Source: Clostridiales bacterium
GTDB lineage: Bacteria; Bacillota; Clostridia; Lachnospirales; JAITVM01
Assembly (NCBI GenBank): GCA_031285815.1
Contig: JAITVM010000192.1
Location: forward strand, 1 to 6,355
Direction of reading: 5' to 3'
DNA length: 6,355 nt
Shown here: in pieces, positions 4,949 to 6,355 of the stretch
How positions within the stretch are numbered: position 1 is the stretch's first letter
Layout of the letters: each line of letters starts with the position of its first letter
Position numbers and translations under genes: made by a program
The notes under the pieces: generated by a model
The model's database searches: none
What the model was told of the DNA's origin: nothing
The model's input: the letters and a program-made list of their open reading frames with translations, nothing else

Positions 4949-6355
4949 CTATTTGTCAAAAAAACCGGCAGTGTCTATTATCAAGCTAATATCGCCATTA
5001 CCTAAAAGTGTACAGCCACTTATGCCCCTATTCTTTTTAATATATTTGGGCATAGACTTAACTACGACCTGCTGTTCACCCAATAGCTCATCTGCCAATA
5101 AACAAACTGTCTGGTCCCCATTTTCCAGCATTATCATAATCCCATCTTCTGCGTCTGTGACCCCTCCGTCAATACCAAAAAATTCATTCAGGCGCACAAC
5201 ATTATATACTTCGCCCCTTACCGTAATCATTTCATTTCCATTAGGGTCCATAAAAATACTTTTTGCAGATGGTTTAAATGACTGCTTAATAGAGATTATT
5301 GGTATCGTATATTTATCACCCGCAACTTTAATTGTCATGCCCTCTATTATCGCTAGGGTTAACGGGATCTTTAGCGTGAATACAGAACCCTCGCCTGGTG
5401 TGGAGTCAACTAATACTATACCGCCAACTTCTTCAAGGTTAGTAACAACCACATCCATACCTACACCACGGCCAGAATACCCTGTTACAACTTCATTTGT
5501 GGAAAAGCCCGGCAAGAATATAAACTGATAAATTTCTTTATCCGAATAATCATCATCAGCTTTTTTCAAGAGGCCATTTACTTTCGCTTTATTCAATATT
5601 TTCTCTCTATCAAGCCCTTTGCCGTTGTCTTTAATCATAATTAAAACATCGCCGCCGGAATTCTTAGCTTCAAGCAATACTGTGCCCTGCGGGGTTTTGC
5701 CAGCTTTTCTTCTTTCCTCAGGAAGTTCAATGCCATGGTCAACCGAATTTCTTATAATATGCATAAGTGGGTCAGAAATATGTTCAATTATATTCTTGTC
5801 AACCTCGGTCTCTTCACCAACAATCTCGAGCACAACATCCTTGTTAAGAGCTTTACTCATATCCCTCACAATCCTGTGCATTTTATAAAAAGTTGTGGAA
5901 AGGGGTACCATACGCATGCTCATAACAGTATCTTGGACATCATTTATTATTTTCCTAAGCTGCCTTGTCTCTTTAAAAAAATTTTCAAGCTCAAGGCCAT
6001 CAAGGTCTGGGTTTTGCGTAACCATAGCTTCAGCAATAACTAATTCGCCCATTAAATTTAAAAGCTGGTCTAACTTGCCTATGCTAACACTTATTGAATG
6101 CTGAGGCTGGCTTTTTTTGCCTGCGCCCGCTGCAGGCGCCGTTTTTTTACTGCCTTCTTTAGGCAAGCCATCCGCTTCCATTTCAATAATACCTTGGGCA
6201 TCTATCTGCTCTATGCCTGGGCTATTAATTACCTCTATTTCTTTTTTCTCTACTTTTAAGTCTTTTATGAACAGTGTGTCACCAATAATCTTGCTGACCT
6301 CTTCATATTCTAAATTAGTAGTTATCGCAAGCTTAAAGCCGTCTCTTCTAATAGT
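4949..6355 (-). CDS. cheA: CheA, chemotaxis histidine kinase, 5' end outside the window
   Basis: The frame stays open from the stop at 4951-4949 to the right edge, giving 468 visible residues; an internal Met at 6181 is not the start. The first visible 45 residues (with GDTLFIKDLKVEKKEIE) look like the end of a P2-type domain. An Ala/Gly/Lys-rich linker follows, then the P3 dimerisation helices with LDQLLNLMGELVIAE (95-109) and SMRMVPL (146-152). The P4 kinase core has the N box HIIRNSVDHGIE (199-210), G1 DNGKGL (243-248), F box LPGFST (281-286) and G2 GRGVGMD (295-301). The CheW-like P5 domain runs from about 330 to the end. CheA autophosphorylates on a P1 histidine, which lies outside the window, and passes phosphate to response regulators. 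With cheW and the CheB-type gene immediately downstream it forms a typical chemotaxis signalling core. The ATP-binding motifs are intact, so the kinase should be active. Confidence 0.95.
   Translation of the reverse strand, partial: TIRRDGFKLAITTNLEYEEVSKIIGDTLFIKDLKVEKKEIEVINSPGIEQIDAQGIIEMEADGLPKEGSKKTAPAAGAGKKSQPQHSISVSIGKLDQLLNLMGELVIAEAMVTQNPDLDGLELENFFKETRQLRKIINDVQDTVMSMRMVPLSTTFYKMHRIVRDMSKALNKDVVLEIVGEETEVDKNIIEHISDPLMHIIRNSVDHGIELPEERRKAGKTPQGTVLLEAKNSGGDVLIMIKDNGKGLDREKILNKAKVNGLLKKADDDYSDKEIYQFIFLPGFSTNEVVTGYSGRGVGMDVVVTNLEEVGGIVLVDSTPGEGSVFTLKIPLTLAIIEGMTIKVAGDKYTIPIISIKQSFKPSAKSIFMDPNGNEMITVRGEVYNVVRLNEFFGIDGGVTDAEDGIMIMLENGDQTVCLLADELLGEQQVVVKSMPKYIKKNRGISGCTLLGNGDISLIIDTAGFFDK

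Noticed and set aside
4953..5528. Long open frame of 191 codons on the plus strand opposite cheA
   Set aside because: It lies wholly antisense to well-conserved CheA P4/P5 sequence, its product is Ser/Pro/Ile-rich with no recognisable domain, and no ribosome binding site supports it. The shorter plus-strand frames at 5619-5888, 5735-6043 and 5895-6104 are rejected for the same reason.

Overview
The window looks like chromosomal DNA from an AT-rich, endospore-forming member of the Clostridia (phylum Bacillota), possibly a relative of Lachnospiraceae. This rests on a full-length Spo0A with an intact sporulation DNA-binding domain, a chemotaxis module, strong GGAGG-type ribosome binding sites, two TTG starts and AT-rich intergenic regions. 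No RNA gene, CRISPR array, insertion sequence or phage gene is visible. The genus cannot be named from the sequence alone.

Layout, left to right. (1) Positions 1-177, minus strand: the N-terminal 59 codons of a DUF362-family gene that runs off the left edge. (2) Positions 178-357: a divergent AT-rich regulatory region with a 20-bp near-perfect palindrome overlapping a candidate promoter. (3) 358-2175, plus: an AsnB-type asparagine synthetase whose synthetase half looks intact. Its glutaminase half has lost the Cys2 nucleophile (now Ser) and the residues expected to bind glutamine. A perfect all-AT inverted repeat straddles its stop codon. (4) 2300-2749, plus: a CYTH/triphosphate-tunnel protein starting with TTG. 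(5) 2750-2885: the spo0A control region, with a consensus 0A box and a good sigma-A promoter. (6) 2886-3686, plus: spo0A, also starting with TTG. (7) 3700-3734: a strong GC-rich hairpin between convergent genes. (8) 3738-6355, minus: the end of a chemotaxis operon in the order cheA (5' end outside the window), cheW, and a CheB methylesterase without a receiver domain.

How the genes work together. The minus-strand genes form one signalling module: CheA histidine kinase, CheW coupling protein, and a methylesterase that would act on receptor glutamates. The methylesterase cannot be switched on by phosphorylation of its own receiver because it has none. Spo0A is the master regulator of entry into sporulation and probably controls its own transcription through the 0A box. 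The asparagine synthetase and CYTH genes lie upstream of spo0A on the same strand, but each appears to have its own promoter and there are gaps of more than 120 bp, so a single operon is not required.

The main points of interest are the asparagine synthetase with a degenerate glutaminase domain, the receiver-less CheB, and spo0A lacking its usual upstream neighbour spoIVB. I see no clearly new multi-gene system here.
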